In this document: positions 1 to 8,927 of the stretch, in pieces | Numbering within the stretch: the first letter of the stretch is position 1 | Layout of the letters: each line of letters begins with the position of its first letter | Source of the DNA: Methylobacterium sp. DB0501 | GTDB taxonomy: Bacteria; Pseudomonadota; Alphaproteobacteria; Rhizobiales; Beijerinckiaceae | Assembly (NCBI RefSeq): GCF_011043735.1 | Contig: NZ_JAAKGV010000002.1 | Span: 124,001-188,000, forward strand | DNA length: 64,000 bases | Direction of reading: 5' to 3' | Position numbers and translations under genes: made by a program | Notes under the pieces: model-generated | Databases searched by the model: none | The model's input: only the letters and a program-made list of their open reading frames with translations | Told to the model about the DNA's origin: nothing

Positions 1-165
1 CGATCGCCGCGATCCGCCCCGCTGTCCGCCGGGCCCGGAACGCGGCATAAGAGGGGAACGCCGGTCGTCCCGCGGTGGCATCGTCCCTGCAGGTTCCGCG
101 ACCGGATCCCACCTCCCGCATCCGGCGGGCGTCCCATCGTCCTCCGCCAGGCCCGTCCGTTCCCC

Positions 166-1341
166 ATGACGTCTCCCGACCCTCTCTCCCCCGCGATTCA
201 GGACCTCCTCGCCACCCTGGTGGGTTTCGAGACGGTCAGCTCCGCCACGAACCTGCCCCTCGTCGACTTCGTCGAGGACTATGCCCGGCGCCATGGCGCG
301 GCGGTCGAGCGGGTCACCGACGGGACGGGCGAGAAGGCGGCGTCGTGGATCACGGTCGGGCCGGCCGACCGGCCGGGCTACGTCCTGTCGGGCCACAGCG
401 ACGTGGTGCCGGTCGAGGGCCAGGACTGGACCCACCCGCCGTTCCGGCTCACCGAGGTCGACGGGCGGCTCTACGGCCGCGGCACCTCGGACATGAAGGG
501 CTTCCTCGCGGTCTGCCTGGCGCTCCTGCCCGAGATGGCGGCGGCGCCCCTCGTGCGCCCGCTGCATCTGGCGGTCTCCTACGACGAGGAGGTCGGCTGC
601 CTCGGCGTCCGGCCGCTCATCGCCCATATGCGGGAGCGGGGCGTGGCGCCGCTCGGCTGCTTCGTCGGCGAGCCGACCGGCATGGACGTGGTGATCGGCC
701 ACAAGGGCAAGTACGGCGCCAGGGTCACGTTCCGGGGTCGGGCCTGCCACTCCGCGCTGGCGCCGACGGGGGTCAACGCCGTCGAGTACGCGGCCCGCTT
801 CATCGAGCGGGTGCGGGTGACCGCCGAGGGCCTCGCCCGGGAGGGCGCCCGCGACGACCTCTACGACGTGCCGCACACGACCGGGCTCACCGCCCTGGTC
901 CAGGGCGGCACCGCGCTCAACATTGTGCCCGACCGCTGCACCGTCGGGTTCGAATTCCGGGCGATCGCCGGCGACGATCCCCGCGGCCTCGCCGAGACGG
1001 TGCTGGCTTACGCCCGCGACGTCCTGGTGCCGGAGATGCGGGCGCGCGATCCCGCCTGCGGCATCACGGTCGAGCCGGTGATCGACTATCCGGGCCTCGA
1101 GGTCGCCCCCGACGCGCCCCTCGTCACGGTGGCCAAGCGCCTGGCCGGCCGCAACGGCCACGGCAAGGTGTCGTACGGCACCGAGGCCGGCCTGTTCCAG
1201 AGCCTCGGCGACGTGCCCTCGGTGGTGATCGGCCCGGGCGACATCGCCCGCGCCCACAAGGCCGACGAGTATGTCGAGACCCGGGAACTCGCGGAATGTG
1301 CCGGCTTCGTGCGCCGGCTGATCGCGGAGAGCTGCGCCTGA
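166..1341 (+). CDS. argE: Acetylornithine deacetylase (M20A peptidase family)
   Basis: Predicted cytosolic zinc/cobalt amidohydrolase that removes the acetyl group from N-acetyl-L-ornithine in arginine biosynthesis. The 391-residue length fits ArgE. Metal-site motifs appear in order: SGHSDVVP (first His), GTSDMKG (bridging Asp), YDEEVG (general-base Glu and ligand Glu), GEPTG, and the late His in AHKADEY. The dimerisation (lid) domain lies between the second and third blocks. The ATG at 166 gives a typical N-terminus. The gene stands alone, convergent with the small ORF that follows. Many alphaproteobacteria use bifunctional ArgJ, so a role as a related N-acyl amino-acid deacetylase is possible. 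Confidence 0.87.
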   Translation: MTSPDPLSPAIQDLLATLVGFETVSSATNLPLVDFVEDYARRHGAAVERVTDGTGEKAASWITVGPADRPGYVLSGHSDVVPVEGQDWTHPPFRLTEVDGRLYGRGTSDMKGFLAVCLALLPEMAAAPLVRPLHLAVSYDEEVGCLGVRPLIAHMRERGVAPLGCFVGEPTGMDVVIGHKGKYGARVTFRGRACHSALAPTGVNAVEYAARFIERVRVTAEGLAREGARDDLYDVPHTTGLTALVQGGTALNIVPDRCTVGFEFRAIAGDDPRGLAETVLAYARDVLVPEMRARDPACGITVEPVIDYPGLEVAPDAPLVTVAKRLAGRNGHGKVSYGTEAGLFQSLGDVPSVVIGPGDIARAHKADEYVETRELAECAGFVRRLIAESCA

Positions 1342-1351
1342 GAAACGACGC

Positions 1352-1609
1352 TCAGCGCCGCGGCGCCAGTTCCCCCATCCGGGCGGCGCGGCCCTGCTCG
1401 ACGTGCCAGCGCGCATCCGCCACCTGCCGGCGCAGGCTGTTGCGGCGCCAGAGGTGGTACAGGCGGAACGGGTGCGGGGCGGTGCCGGCCCGGGTCTCGT
1501 GATGGGTCAGGCGGCGCAGCAGGCCCGGCAGGCAGGCGCCCGCCGCCTCGCCGGTGGCGATGTCGCCGAGGCGGACCTGGCGCAGCAACTCGGCCCGGTA
1601 ATCCTCCAC
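1352..1609 (-). CDS. Small hypothetical protein, 85 aa
   Basis: Not recognised as a named family. It starts at a GTG preceded at good spacing by an AGGGAGGGA Shine-Dalgarno sequence, which favours a real gene. The product is Arg-rich (QVRLGDIATGEAAGACLPGL, then LYHLWRRNSLRRQVADARWH), mostly helical-looking, with no signal peptide or membrane segment. It ends 10 bp from the end of the convergent argE. The function cannot be inferred. Confidence 0.6.
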   Translation of the reverse strand: MEDYRAELLRQVRLGDIATGEAAGACLPGLLRRLTHHETRAGTAPHPFRLYHLWRRNSLRRQVADARWHVEQGRAARMGELAPRR

Positions 1610-1983
1610 GCCCGATCCCTCCCTGGCGGTCCGTCGAAGGAGATGCCGGCGGGCCGCGCCCGCCGCCGGCCGGCAGGATGGGACAGGTGCCGCGCCCCTG
1701 GCAACGCGGCATCGTCGCCCGCGCGGGGAGGCGGGGAGTGGGCGCAGGGCGGCGGATCGCGCGCAAAAAAAGGCCCTGCCGGCAGGAGCGAGCAGGGCGG
1801 TGAAGTCGACTTGGGGGCCTCAGCAACATCCCTGATGGTCGTCCACCCGGTCGAGACCGGGCCAGCAGGGACGGTCGGGCAAGAATTGCCGCAACACGGG
1901 TGAGGTTGCTTCGGTTTCGGGGCCCGTTCCATCACTTATGTAAACGAGCGGGCTCCGCTTGATTGTCGTCCCTGGCCGGAGGC
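1610..1983. other. Intergenic region without a convincing gene
   Basis: This 374-bp stretch lies between the Crp-like gene and the small ORF, both on the minus strand. The only clear structure is the hairpin and A-tract near 1764-1798. Short frames here read as Arg/Pro-rich shadows, and I see no supported gene. Confidence 0.5.
1764..1798 (-). terminator. Rho-independent terminator (minus strand)
   Basis: Seven-base arms GCCCTGC (1773-1779) and GCAGGGC (1792-1798) form a stem. Read on the minus strand the stem is followed, after a few bases, by a run of T (the A-tract at 1765-1771). It would end transcription of the kinase/Crp unit, whose last gene stops at 1984, with a 3' tail of about 190 nt. 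Confidence 0.6.
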
Positions 1984-2760
1984 TCAGAGCCTGCGGGCGC
2001 CGGCGTAATCGGCGATCGAGATCAGGGCCGGCACGTCGCGCAGGGTGATGGCGGTGGCGCGCTGCTCGATCAGGCCGTCGCGGCGCAACTGCTGCATCGT
2101 CCGGTTCATGTGGACGACGCTGAGGCCCAGCGCATCGGCCAGGACCTCCTGGGTGATCGGGAACGAGAACCGCTCGTCCTGGACCCGGCCCACCGCCGCG
2201 AGCCGCTCGCGCAGCTCGAGCAGGAAATGGGCGACGCGCTCGTAGGCGGTCTGGCGCCCGAGGCGCACCACCTGGTTGACGAGCCACAATTCCTCGGTCT
2301 CCCGCGCCTGCCACAGGGCCGCGGCCAGCCCCGTCCCCGGCTGGCCGGTTCCGTCCCCGGCCTCGCGGCCCGGGGGGCCGTCGCCCCAGGCGGCGCAGTC
2401 GCGCAGCGGGCCGGCCTCGCAGACCTGTGCCGAGGTCAGGGTGGCGACGGAGCCGAAGGGCAGCGGGCGCCGGCGCTGGCCGAGGCCGATCAGGTCGCCG
2501 GGCAGCAGCACGACGACGATCTGGCGCCGCCCGTCGGCGAGGAGCCGCTGGCGGCAGGCCCAGCCCTCCACCAGCACCTGCGGCCGCGGCATCGCCTCGC
2601 CGTCGCGCACCAGCTCGGTGCGGGCCGGCACCGGCACCGGACGGGCGGTGATCCGGCGCAGCAGCGCCTCCTCGTCCGGCGCGAGCGGGGCGTAGCCGGA
2701 CAGGCGGCGCAGAACCGCGTCCGGGCCTGAGGGGCTGCGGGCGATGGGCTCAGCCGGCAT
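1984..2760 (-). CDS. Crp/Fnr family transcriptional regulator
   Basis: About 258 residues. The N-terminal cyclic-nucleotide-binding-like beta-barrel includes RRQIVVVLLPGDLIGL. The C-terminal Crp-type helix-turn-helix is seen in ITQEVLADALGLSVVHMNRT followed by MQQLRRDGLIE. No N-terminal Cys cluster for an FNR iron-sulfur centre is visible, so redox sensing of that type is unlikely. I chose the ATG at 2760 because it overlaps the 3' end of the hybrid kinase gene by 11 bp, implying translational coupling. Coupling to a sensor kinase suggests it belongs to that signalling pathway. The effector is unknown. Confidence 0.85.
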   Translation of the reverse strand: MPAEPIARSPSGPDAVLRRLSGYAPLAPDEEALLRRITARPVPVPARTELVRDGEAMPRPQVLVEGWACRQRLLADGRRQIVVVLLPGDLIGLGQRRRPLPFGSVATLTSAQVCEAGPLRDCAAWGDGPPGREAGDGTGQPGTGLAAALWQARETEELWLVNQVVRLGRQTAYERVAHFLLELRERLAAVGRVQDERFSFPITQEVLADALGLSVVHMNRTMQQLRRDGLIEQRATAITLRDVPALISIADYAGARRL

Positions 2761-5700
2761 CGTCGGCCTCCACAGCCATATCGTCCACAGTCCTGCCGTC
2801 GACAGCCCTGCCGTCCACAATCATGTCGTGCTGCGCCGGGCCCGAGCGGGACGGGACCTGGAGCACCTGGACCGGCAGCTCGATGACGCAGCGCACGCCG
2901 CCCGGGCGGTATTCCAGGGCGGTCGTGGCGCCGAACTCGTAGACCAGGCCCTGCTCGATCAGCTCGCGCCCGAAGCCGCGGCGGGTCGGGGCGGTCGGCA
3001 GCAGGGTGACGCCGCTCTCCTGCCATTCCAGCCGCAGGCGCCGGTCGCCGTCGCGGCCGTAGAGGCGCCAGACGATGGCGATCCGCCCTTCCGGCCGGGC
3101 GAGCGCCCCGTACTTGATCGCGTTCGTGGCGAGCTCGTGCAGCACCAGGCCCAGGGTCTCGGCGGTCTTCTGCGGCAGGCGGATCTCGGGGCCGTCGAGG
3201 GTCACCTGGCCGCCGTCGCGCACGGCGTGCGACAGCACCTCCTCGCCGATCAGCTCGGCGAGGTCGGTGGCGGCGTCGGGGCTGCGGGTCAGGATGTTCT
3301 GGGTCCGGGCGAGCGCCCCGAGCCGTCCGTCGAAATGCATCACGAAGTCGTCGAGCGAGGTCTGGCCCTCGGCGGTGCGGTTGGCGACCGAGCGCACCAC
3401 CGCCAGGATGTTCTTCACCCGGTGCTGCAACTCGGCGAGCAGCAGCCGCTGGCGATCCTCGGCCATCCGCCGCTCGTGGCTGTCGGTGCAGGAGCCGAAC
3501 CAGGTGACGGCGGTGCCGTCGGGATCGGCCATCGGCTCGGCCCGGGCGGTGAACCAGCGATAGGTGCCGGCCGCCGAGCGGATGCGGAACTCGTGCTCGA
3601 AGGTCTCGCGGCGGGCGACCGCCCGATGCCAGCGGCGCTGGTTCTCCTCGACGTCGTCCGGGTGCAGCACCGACAGCCAGCCGAGGCCCAGCGCCTTGCC
3701 GTCCTCCAGGCCGGTATGCTCGTAGAAGCGCGGATTGACGTAGAGCCAGTGGAGCGCCGCGTCGGCGGTGAACAGGAAGGCCGGGACGATGCGCTCCATC
3801 CGGCGGAAGCGCTCCTGGGTCTCGCGCAGGGCCCGCTCGGCCCGGGCGGTCGCGGTGACGTCCAGGAACGTGATGACGACGCCGGCGATGAAGTTGTCGA
3901 TCGAGCGGTAGGGCAGCACCCGGGCGAGGTAGCACGAGCCGGTCTCCGGGTTGCCGACCTCGCGCTCGATGGTGCCGAGGGTGCGCAGCACCTTGCGCAC
4001 GTCCTCGGGCAGCTCCGGATAGAGGATGCGGGCGGCGATGTGGGTGATCGGCCGGCCGAGGTCGGATTCGATCAGGTGGAAGATGTCGGTCACCGCCGGG
4101 GTGAAGTTCTTCACCCGGAACTCGTTGTCGAGGAACACCGTGGCGATCTGGGTGCTTTCGAGCAGGTTCTTGAGGTCGCTGTTGGCCCTGCCCAGATCGT
4201 TGACCCGGTGGCCGAGCTCGCCGTTGACGGTCTGCAGCTCCTCGTTGACCGATTGCAGCTCCTCCTTCGAGGTCTCCAGCTCCTCGTTGGCGGATTGCAA
4301 CTCCTCATTGATCGACTGATATTCCTCGTTGGAGGATTTCAGCTCCTCGTTGGTGCTCTCCAGCTCCTCGATCGTCGCCTGCAGGCGCTCGCGGGTCAGG
4401 CGCAGCTCGCTCTCGAGGCGCTGCACGTGCTCGTCGCGCAGGAAGGAGGGGGGCGGCTCCTCGGTGCCGTCGCCCTCCAGCGTCTCGCCCTCCTGGAACA
4501 GGATGACGAAGCTCGGCGGGTTGTCGGTGCCGGGCACCGGCTCGACCACGAGCGTCACGAGGCGCCGCTCGCCGTCCGAGCCCATGGCGGTGCGCTCGGC
4601 CTTGACGGTGCGGTGCTCGGCCCCCGCCTTCAGCAGGGCGGCGCGCAGGTCGAGGCGCAGGTCGCGATGGACGAGGTTGAGCAGGTTGAGGCTCGCCGCC
4701 CCCGTGGCCGGGTCGATGTAGCGCCCGGTGCGGCCGGAGAAGTGCAGCACGTCGTAGGCCTCGTCGACCACCACGTAGGCCGGGGCGTAGCGCTCCGCCA
4801 CCTGCTCGGCCCGGCGGGCGAGGCTGCCCTCGACCACCCGCGGCCGGAACGCCGCGGCACCCTCCGCCAGGCGCCGGTCGGCCGCCACCGTGAGGGGGAA
4901 TTCCGGCAGGACCCGGGTGGCGCTCTCCAGGCGCCGGAAGATGCGGTAGCGCCGGTCCACGGGGGCGAACAGCTTGGCGTGCCGGGTGACGTTCTCGGAA
5001 TTGCCCAGGAACAGGAACCCGCCCGGCCGCAGGGCGAAGTGGAACAGCGGGATGACCCGGTTCTGCAATTCGCCGTTGAGGTAGATCAGGAGGTTGCGGC
5101 AGGAGACAAGGTCGAGGCGCGAGAACGGCGCGTCCTTGATGACGTTGTGCTGCGAGAAGATGCACATCTCCCGCAATTCCTTGACGACGCTGTAGGTCGC
5201 CCCCTCCTTGACGAACCAGCGGGCGAGGCGGTCGGGCCGGACCTGGCGCACCAGCGCCTCGGTGTAGCGGCCGACCCGGGCGGCGGCCAGAGCCCGCCCG
5301 TCGATGTCGGTGGCGAAGATCTGCACCTGCGGCATCGCGTCGAGCGTCGCCATGCGCTCGCGCAGCAGGATGCCGATCGAGTAGGCCTCCTCGCCGGTGG
5401 CGCAGCCGAGCACCCAGATCCGCACCTGGTCGTTCGAGCCCTTGGCCGAGAAGAGCCGCGGGATCACCTCGCTCTCGAGCAGCTCGAACTCGCGGCCGTC
5501 GCGGAAGAACTGCGTCACCCCGATCAACAGGTCGTTGAACAGGTTCTGCACCTCGTCCGGCTCGGCGCGCAGATGCTCGACATACGCCTCGACGGTCTCG
5601 ACCTGCACCACCTGCATCCGCCGGTGGACGCGGCGCAGGAAGGTGTTCTGCTTGTAGCCGTGGAAATCGTGACCGGTCTTGTTGCGCAGGATGGTGGCGA

Positions 5701-6337
5701 TGCGGATCAGCCGCTCGCCGGCGCCCCCGTCCTCCGCCTCCCGGGACGCGCGGGGGCCGCGGCGCAGGTAGCGGATATAGGACAGGATCCGGTCCGCCAT
5801 CTGCTCGGGCGGCACGACGTGGTCGGCGAGCGCCTCGGCGGTGCTGGCGGATGGGCCTTCCTCGCCCTGCGGCTCGGCGAGCGTCAGGCCGCCCGCCTCC
5901 TTGACGGCGGTGACGCCCAGCGTCCCGTCGCTGCCGGTCCCGGCGAGCACCACCGCCACGGCGCCGGCATCCTGGTCCGCGCCGAGGGAGACCAGGAAGG
6001 TGTCGAGGCTGCCCCGCCCGTCCGGGCCCGCCGCCGGCCCCAGGCGGAACCGCCCCTGCTTCAGGGTCACGGTCCGGTCCTCCGGCAGGAGGTAGATCCG
6101 CCCCGGCACGACCGGCGCCTCCTCGGCCACGGGGGCGGGCGTCAGGGCGGCGGCCCGCGACAGGATCGTGAGCCGGCGCGCCTCGTCGACCAGCTGGCGC
6201 TGCTGCAGCGCGACCACGACGGCGACGCCCGGCATCTCCGGCGCGTGGGCGAGGAATCGCTCCAGGGCCTCGATCGCCGTTCCCGACGCGCCGATTCCGA
6301 CCACCACCAGCCGCTCCTGCGCCCGTCCGTCCTCCAT
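2750..6337 (-). CDS. CheB-CheR-PAS-HWE hybrid sensor histidine kinase
   Basis: A cytosolic multidomain signalling protein of about 1195 residues. Domains in order: CheB methylesterase-like (about 8-180, GIGASG nucleophile region and AGTGSDGTLG), CheR methyltransferase (about 195-470, GCATGEEAYSIG and SCRNLLIYL), a Glu-rich coiled coil of ELESTNEELKSSNEEYQSIN type (about 620-720), two PAS domains, and a HWE/HisKA_2 kinase (ELQHRVKNILAVVRSVANRT, N-box LHELATNAIKYGAL, EWQE). The CheB domain seems degenerate: where the family has a catalytic VVVQH it reads VVVALQQR. The ATG at 6337 gives MEDGRAQERLVVVG. A longer start at 6433 is possible. There is no receiver domain, so a separate response regulator is expected. 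Confidence 0.88.
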   Translation of the reverse strand: MEDGRAQERLVVVGIGASGTAIEALERFLAHAPEMPGVAVVVALQQRQLVDEARRLTILSRAAALTPAPVAEEAPVVPGRIYLLPEDRTVTLKQGRFRLGPAAGPDGRGSLDTFLVSLGADQDAGAVAVVLAGTGSDGTLGVTAVKEAGGLTLAEPQGEEGPSASTAEALADHVVPPEQMADRILSYIRYLRRGPRASREAEDGGAGERLIRIATILRNKTGHDFHGYKQNTFLRRVHRRMQVVQVETVEAYVEHLRAEPDEVQNLFNDLLIGVTQFFRDGREFELLESEVIPRLFSAKGSNDQVRIWVLGCATGEEAYSIGILLRERMATLDAMPQVQIFATDIDGRALAAARVGRYTEALVRQVRPDRLARWFVKEGATYSVVKELREMCIFSQHNVIKDAPFSRLDLVSCRNLLIYLNGELQNRVIPLFHFALRPGGFLFLGNSENVTRHAKLFAPVDRRYRIFRRLESATRVLPEFPLTVAADRRLAEGAAAFRPRVVEGSLARRAEQVAERYAPAYVVVDEAYDVLHFSGRTGRYIDPATGAASLNLLNLVHRDLRLDLRAALLKAGAEHRTVKAERTAMGSDGERRLVTLVVEPVPGTDNPPSFVILFQEGETLEGDGTEEPPPSFLRDEHVQRLESELRLTRERLQATIEELESTNEELKSSNEEYQSINEELQSANEELETSKEELQSVNEELQTVNGELGHRVNDLGRANSDLKNLLESTQIATVFLDNEFRVKNFTPAVTDIFHLIESDLGRPITHIAARILYPELPEDVRKVLRTLGTIEREVGNPETGSCYLARVLPYRSIDNFIAGVVITFLDVTATARAERALRETQERFRRMERIVPAFLFTADAALHWLYVNPRFYEHTGLEDGKALGLGWLSVLHPDDVEENQRRWHRAVARRETFEHEFRIRSAAGTYRWFTARAEPMADPDGTAVTWFGSCTDSHERRMAEDRQRLLLAELQHRVKNILAVVRSVANRTAEGQTSLDDFVMHFDGRLGALARTQNILTRSPDAATDLAELIGEEVLSHAVRDGGQVTLDGPEIRLPQKTAETLGLVLHELATNAIKYGALARPEGRIAIVWRLYGRDGDRRLRLEWQESGVTLLPTAPTRRGFGRELIEQGLVYEFGATTALEYRPGGVRCVIELPVQVLQVPSRSGPAQHDMIVDGRAVDGRTVDDMAVEADDAG

Positions 6338-6524
6338 GGGGGGGCCCGATCCCGCGCGGGTCTTCCTGGCCAAGGGTCGTCGTCTCCGGTAGCGGGCGGC
6401 GGACGGGGGGCGCGGCCTATCGTTCACGATCATACGCATCCGGTATGGCACTGTCAGTCCAAGACGACGGGTTAACCGGGATTCCTGCGGGACGCCCCCC
6501 GGTTCCCCGGGCGGCGGGCAGGCC

Positions 6525-7586
6525 TCACCCCGCCTCGTGCGAGGTCCGCCGGTCGCCCGCCGGCCCGTCGCGCAGGGCGCGGCGGATCGTGCGCACGTGG
6601 CTGTCGTATTCCTGCGCCCGCTCCGCGTACATCCCGGCTATCAGGGCGTTGCCGCGCCGGTCCGCGTCGGCGGCCATGCGGCCGACGAGATCCGCCCGCT
6701 CCTTGACGATCCGCAGCGCGATCCGCAGGGCGTCCTCGAGCGCGTCGCCGTGGCTGTCGGCCAGGGCCTCGGCCGTGTAGGCGTGACCGATCTGGCAGCG
6801 GAAGCGCAGCACCCGGCCCTCCCGCAGCTGGGACAGAACGCCGCCGCAATCCGGGCAGGTGATCGGCGCCGGGTCGGCGCTCCGCCCCAGGAGCCCGTCC
6901 GTGATCTCCGCGGCGCGGCCCGCCGCGATCGCGACCTCGAGGGCGAGATCCTCCGGCACCGGGCCCGACGCGCCGGGCGGTCGCGCGACGAGGCCGGCGA
7001 GCGCCGCGCCGAGGGTTTCGGTCGGCGCGCAGGCATCCGCCGGCACGGCGGCGAGCGCGCTCCTCGGCATGTCGGGCGCCTCGGCCCCATCGGGATCCTG
7101 CACCAGGGCGAGGCCGCCGCGGGCCTTGATCGCGTCGAGGCCCGCGGCGCCGTCGTGCAGGAGCCCGCTCAGCAGCACGCCGACCACCCGCGGCCCGTAG
7201 GCCAGCGCCGCGGAGCGGAACAGCGCGTCGATCGCCGGCCGGCTGGTATTCTCCCGCGGGCCGTGACCGAGGCGGATCAGGCCCGGCTCGATCAGCAGGT
7301 GGCTGTCGGCCGCCGCCAGGTAGACGCGGCCCGGCCGGATCGCCATCCCGTCTGCGGCCGGCACCAGGGGGAGCGGGCCCGGATTCGGACCGAGCCGGGC
7401 CGCGAGGCAGCCGCCGCTCGCCATGTGCAGGACCACGAAATACGAGGTCCGGCCGGCCGTGGGCAGGCTCGCCAGGATCGCCCGCAACGGGCCCACGGCC
7501 CCCGCGGAGCCGCCGATCACCACGATGTCGTGAACGGGCGCGGCGTCGGCCGGCACCGTATCGTCTCGTCTGTGGGCCGGGGGCAT
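6525..7586 (-). CDS. Stand-alone CheB-type methylesterase-like protein with Cys-rich tail
   Basis: 353 residues with no receiver domain. The CheB methylesterase fold retains the expected catalytic residues: Ser27 in VIGGSAGA, His54 in VVLHMASGG, and the Asp in SGLLHDGAAG. A C-terminal module carries CPDCGGVLSQL then RFRCQIGHAYT, a probable metal-binding knuckle seen in some non-chemotaxis CheB homologues, followed by a helical tail rich in Arg/Ala. The start at 7586 (MPPAHRRDD) is the only good ATG before the domain. It lies 187 bp upstream of the hybrid kinase on the same strand, suggesting a joint signalling unit rather than classical chemotaxis. The substrate is unknown. Confidence 0.82.
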   Translation of the reverse strand: MPPAHRRDDTVPADAAPVHDIVVIGGSAGAVGPLRAILASLPTAGRTSYFVVLHMASGGCLAARLGPNPGPLPLVPAADGMAIRPGRVYLAAADSHLLIEPGLIRLGHGPRENTSRPAIDALFRSAALAYGPRVVGVLLSGLLHDGAAGLDAIKARGGLALVQDPDGAEAPDMPRSALAAVPADACAPTETLGAALAGLVARPPGASGPVPEDLALEVAIAAGRAAEITDGLLGRSADPAPITCPDCGGVLSQLREGRVLRFRCQIGHAYTAEALADSHGDALEDALRIALRIVKERADLVGRMAADADRRGNALIAGMYAERAQEYDSHVRTIRRALRDGPAGDRRTSHEAG

Positions 7587-7699
7587 GGTTGTCGCCGGAG
7601 GGACGGCGGCCGTCGCGCATCGCGCCGCATGCCGTCTGGAGGGAGGTGCAGCCTCCCACCGGGAGCCTCGCTCCGCCCCAACACAAGTTAAATTGCGCG

Positions 7700-8533
7700 T
7701 CAGCGCCCGCCGCCCCGGTCCTGGCCCGCGGCACCGGTCCCGGTCTTGTTCCTGGTCTTGTTCCCGGCGATGAGCCGGCGCTCGTAGTGCTTGGCGACCC
7801 GCAGGTGGCGCGAGATCGCGTAATTCATCGCCGTCAGGAAGCCGTAGGCGCCGCGCACCCAGTGGCGCCGGCCGACATAGGCCTTCAGGAAGTTGCCGGG
7901 CAATTCGACGAACAGCCGCCAGGTCGGGATCTCGACGCCGCGGGCCTCGAGGTCGGCGGCCTGCTGGTCGGAATAGCGGTTGAGCTTGTCGAGCTGGTCG
8001 CCGAGGGAGCGGACCGAGAAATGGTGGATCACTCCCTTCAGGCGCCCGACCGTGGCTCCGGGTTCCAGCTCCACCCGGTCGTGCACCGGCGAGGGCGAGT
8101 AGCGGCCGCGGTCGCGGCGGTAGAGCCGCACCGGCCACAGCGTGTAGGCGAGGCGGTGCGGCCGCGCCTCGCCGGGAAACACCTCGGCGATGCCGAGCGC
8201 GTAGGCCGGGTGCGGCGGCTCGCCGGCCTCGAACAGCCGGCGGATCTCGGCCGACAAGGCCGGCGGCACCACCTCGTCGGCGTCGAGGTTCAGCATCCAG
8301 ACGTGCCTACACTGCTCCTCGGCGAAGCGCTTCTGCGGCCCGTAGCCGGGCCAGTCGCGGGCGATCACCCGGGCGCCGAGGGATTCCGCGAGGGCCTGGG
8401 TGCCGTCGGTCGAGCCGGAATCGACCACGATCAGGTCGTCGGTCAGATCGCGGACCGCCGCCAGCGTGGCGCCGATGCGGTCGGCCTCGTTGCGGGCGAT
8501 GAGGAAGATCGAGAGGGGGAGGGGGGCGACCAT
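7700..8533 (-). CDS. Glycosyltransferase family 2 (LPS core WaaE/LgtF-like)
   Basis: 277 residues with a GT-A fold. SIFLIARNEADRIG opens the domain, VDSGSTDGT is the nucleotide-sugar loop, and LNLDADEVV is the DxD-like metal site. The later RLYRRDRGRYSPSPVHDRV block is typical of lipopolysaccharide-core glucosyltransferases of the WaaE/LgtF type. No membrane segment, so probably peripheral at the inner membrane. The ATG at 8533 was preferred over an upstream frame extension with no family similarity. The C-terminus ends in a short basic, Gly-rich tail. The sugar and acceptor are inferred from the family only. Confidence 0.8.
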   Translation of the reverse strand: MVAPLPLSIFLIARNEADRIGATLAAVRDLTDDLIVVDSGSTDGTQALAESLGARVIARDWPGYGPQKRFAEEQCRHVWMLNLDADEVVPPALSAEIRRLFEAGEPPHPAYALGIAEVFPGEARPHRLAYTLWPVRLYRRDRGRYSPSPVHDRVELEPGATVGRLKGVIHHFSVRSLGDQLDKLNRYSDQQAADLEARGVEIPTWRLFVELPGNFLKAYVGRRHWVRGAYGFLTAMNYAISRHLRVAKHYERRLIAGNKTRNKTGTGAAGQDRGGGR

Positions 8534-8927
8534 GGACCGGGGCGGGAGAGGCCCGGCCCGCCTGAACGGAGCGCCGGGGGATGTCGGGTCAGGCACTAGA
8601 GCATTTCCCGACGGAGCGGACACCGGGTCGTCTCAGAAAATGCGGCAAAATCAAGTGCCTAGAGCACCACTCGATGGCAACACGGTCGGGCGGTGCTCGA
8701 GCGCATCGTTCGGGGGGCCTGGAAACCGGTCCGGTCGGTGCCGGCGGGCGGCCGGGCGGGGGCGTGCCCCGGCGGCCACGGTGGCGCAGGGAAATGCGCC
8801 GCGGCCGCGCCGCCCCATTGGCGCCGCATCGATTTGGCTCATCCTTAAGGAGTGCCCGCAAGGATCGGGCGCGAGGAATTGCCGGGTGCCGCGGGGTCGT
8901 GGCTCTGCGGCCGGAGGGAGCGGGCCT
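8534..8927. other. 394-bp intergenic region carrying a dispersed repeat
   Basis: Lies between the divergent glycosyltransferase and lipoprotein genes. The left part holds an AGAGCATTTCC-type repeat (separate entry). The remainder is GC-rich, with short Arg-rich frames that look like shadows. It should contain promoters for both flanking genes, but I could not define them. Confidence 0.5.
8597..8671. repeat. Rhizobiales-type AGAGCATTT intergenic repeat
   Basis: The stretch starts TAGAGCATTTCCCGACG, continues through GGACACCGGGTCGTC and AAAATGCGGCAAAATCAAG, and closes with another CTAGAGCA. From memory this layout is a dispersed non-coding repeat of Methylobacterium and related genomes. A lone TCTAGAGCATTTT at about 63469-63481 may be a fragment of the same family. 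No function is known to me. Confidence 0.6.

Noticed and set aside
75..1502. A long frame on the + strand overlapping argE
   Set aside because: Arg/Pro-rich shadow in another frame of a clear ArgE gene; no domain.
1820..1990. A short minus-strand frame ending in DDHQGCC, resembling a small peptide
   Set aside because: No ATG/GTG with a ribosome-binding site and no recognisable precursor-peptide features; overlaps the Crp-gene tail.
2744..6475. A 1243-codon open frame on the + strand opposite the hybrid kinase
   Set aside because: It is an antisense shadow: very high Ala/Gly/Arg/Asp content and no domain, while the minus strand carries well-conserved CheB/CheR/PAS/kinase motifs.
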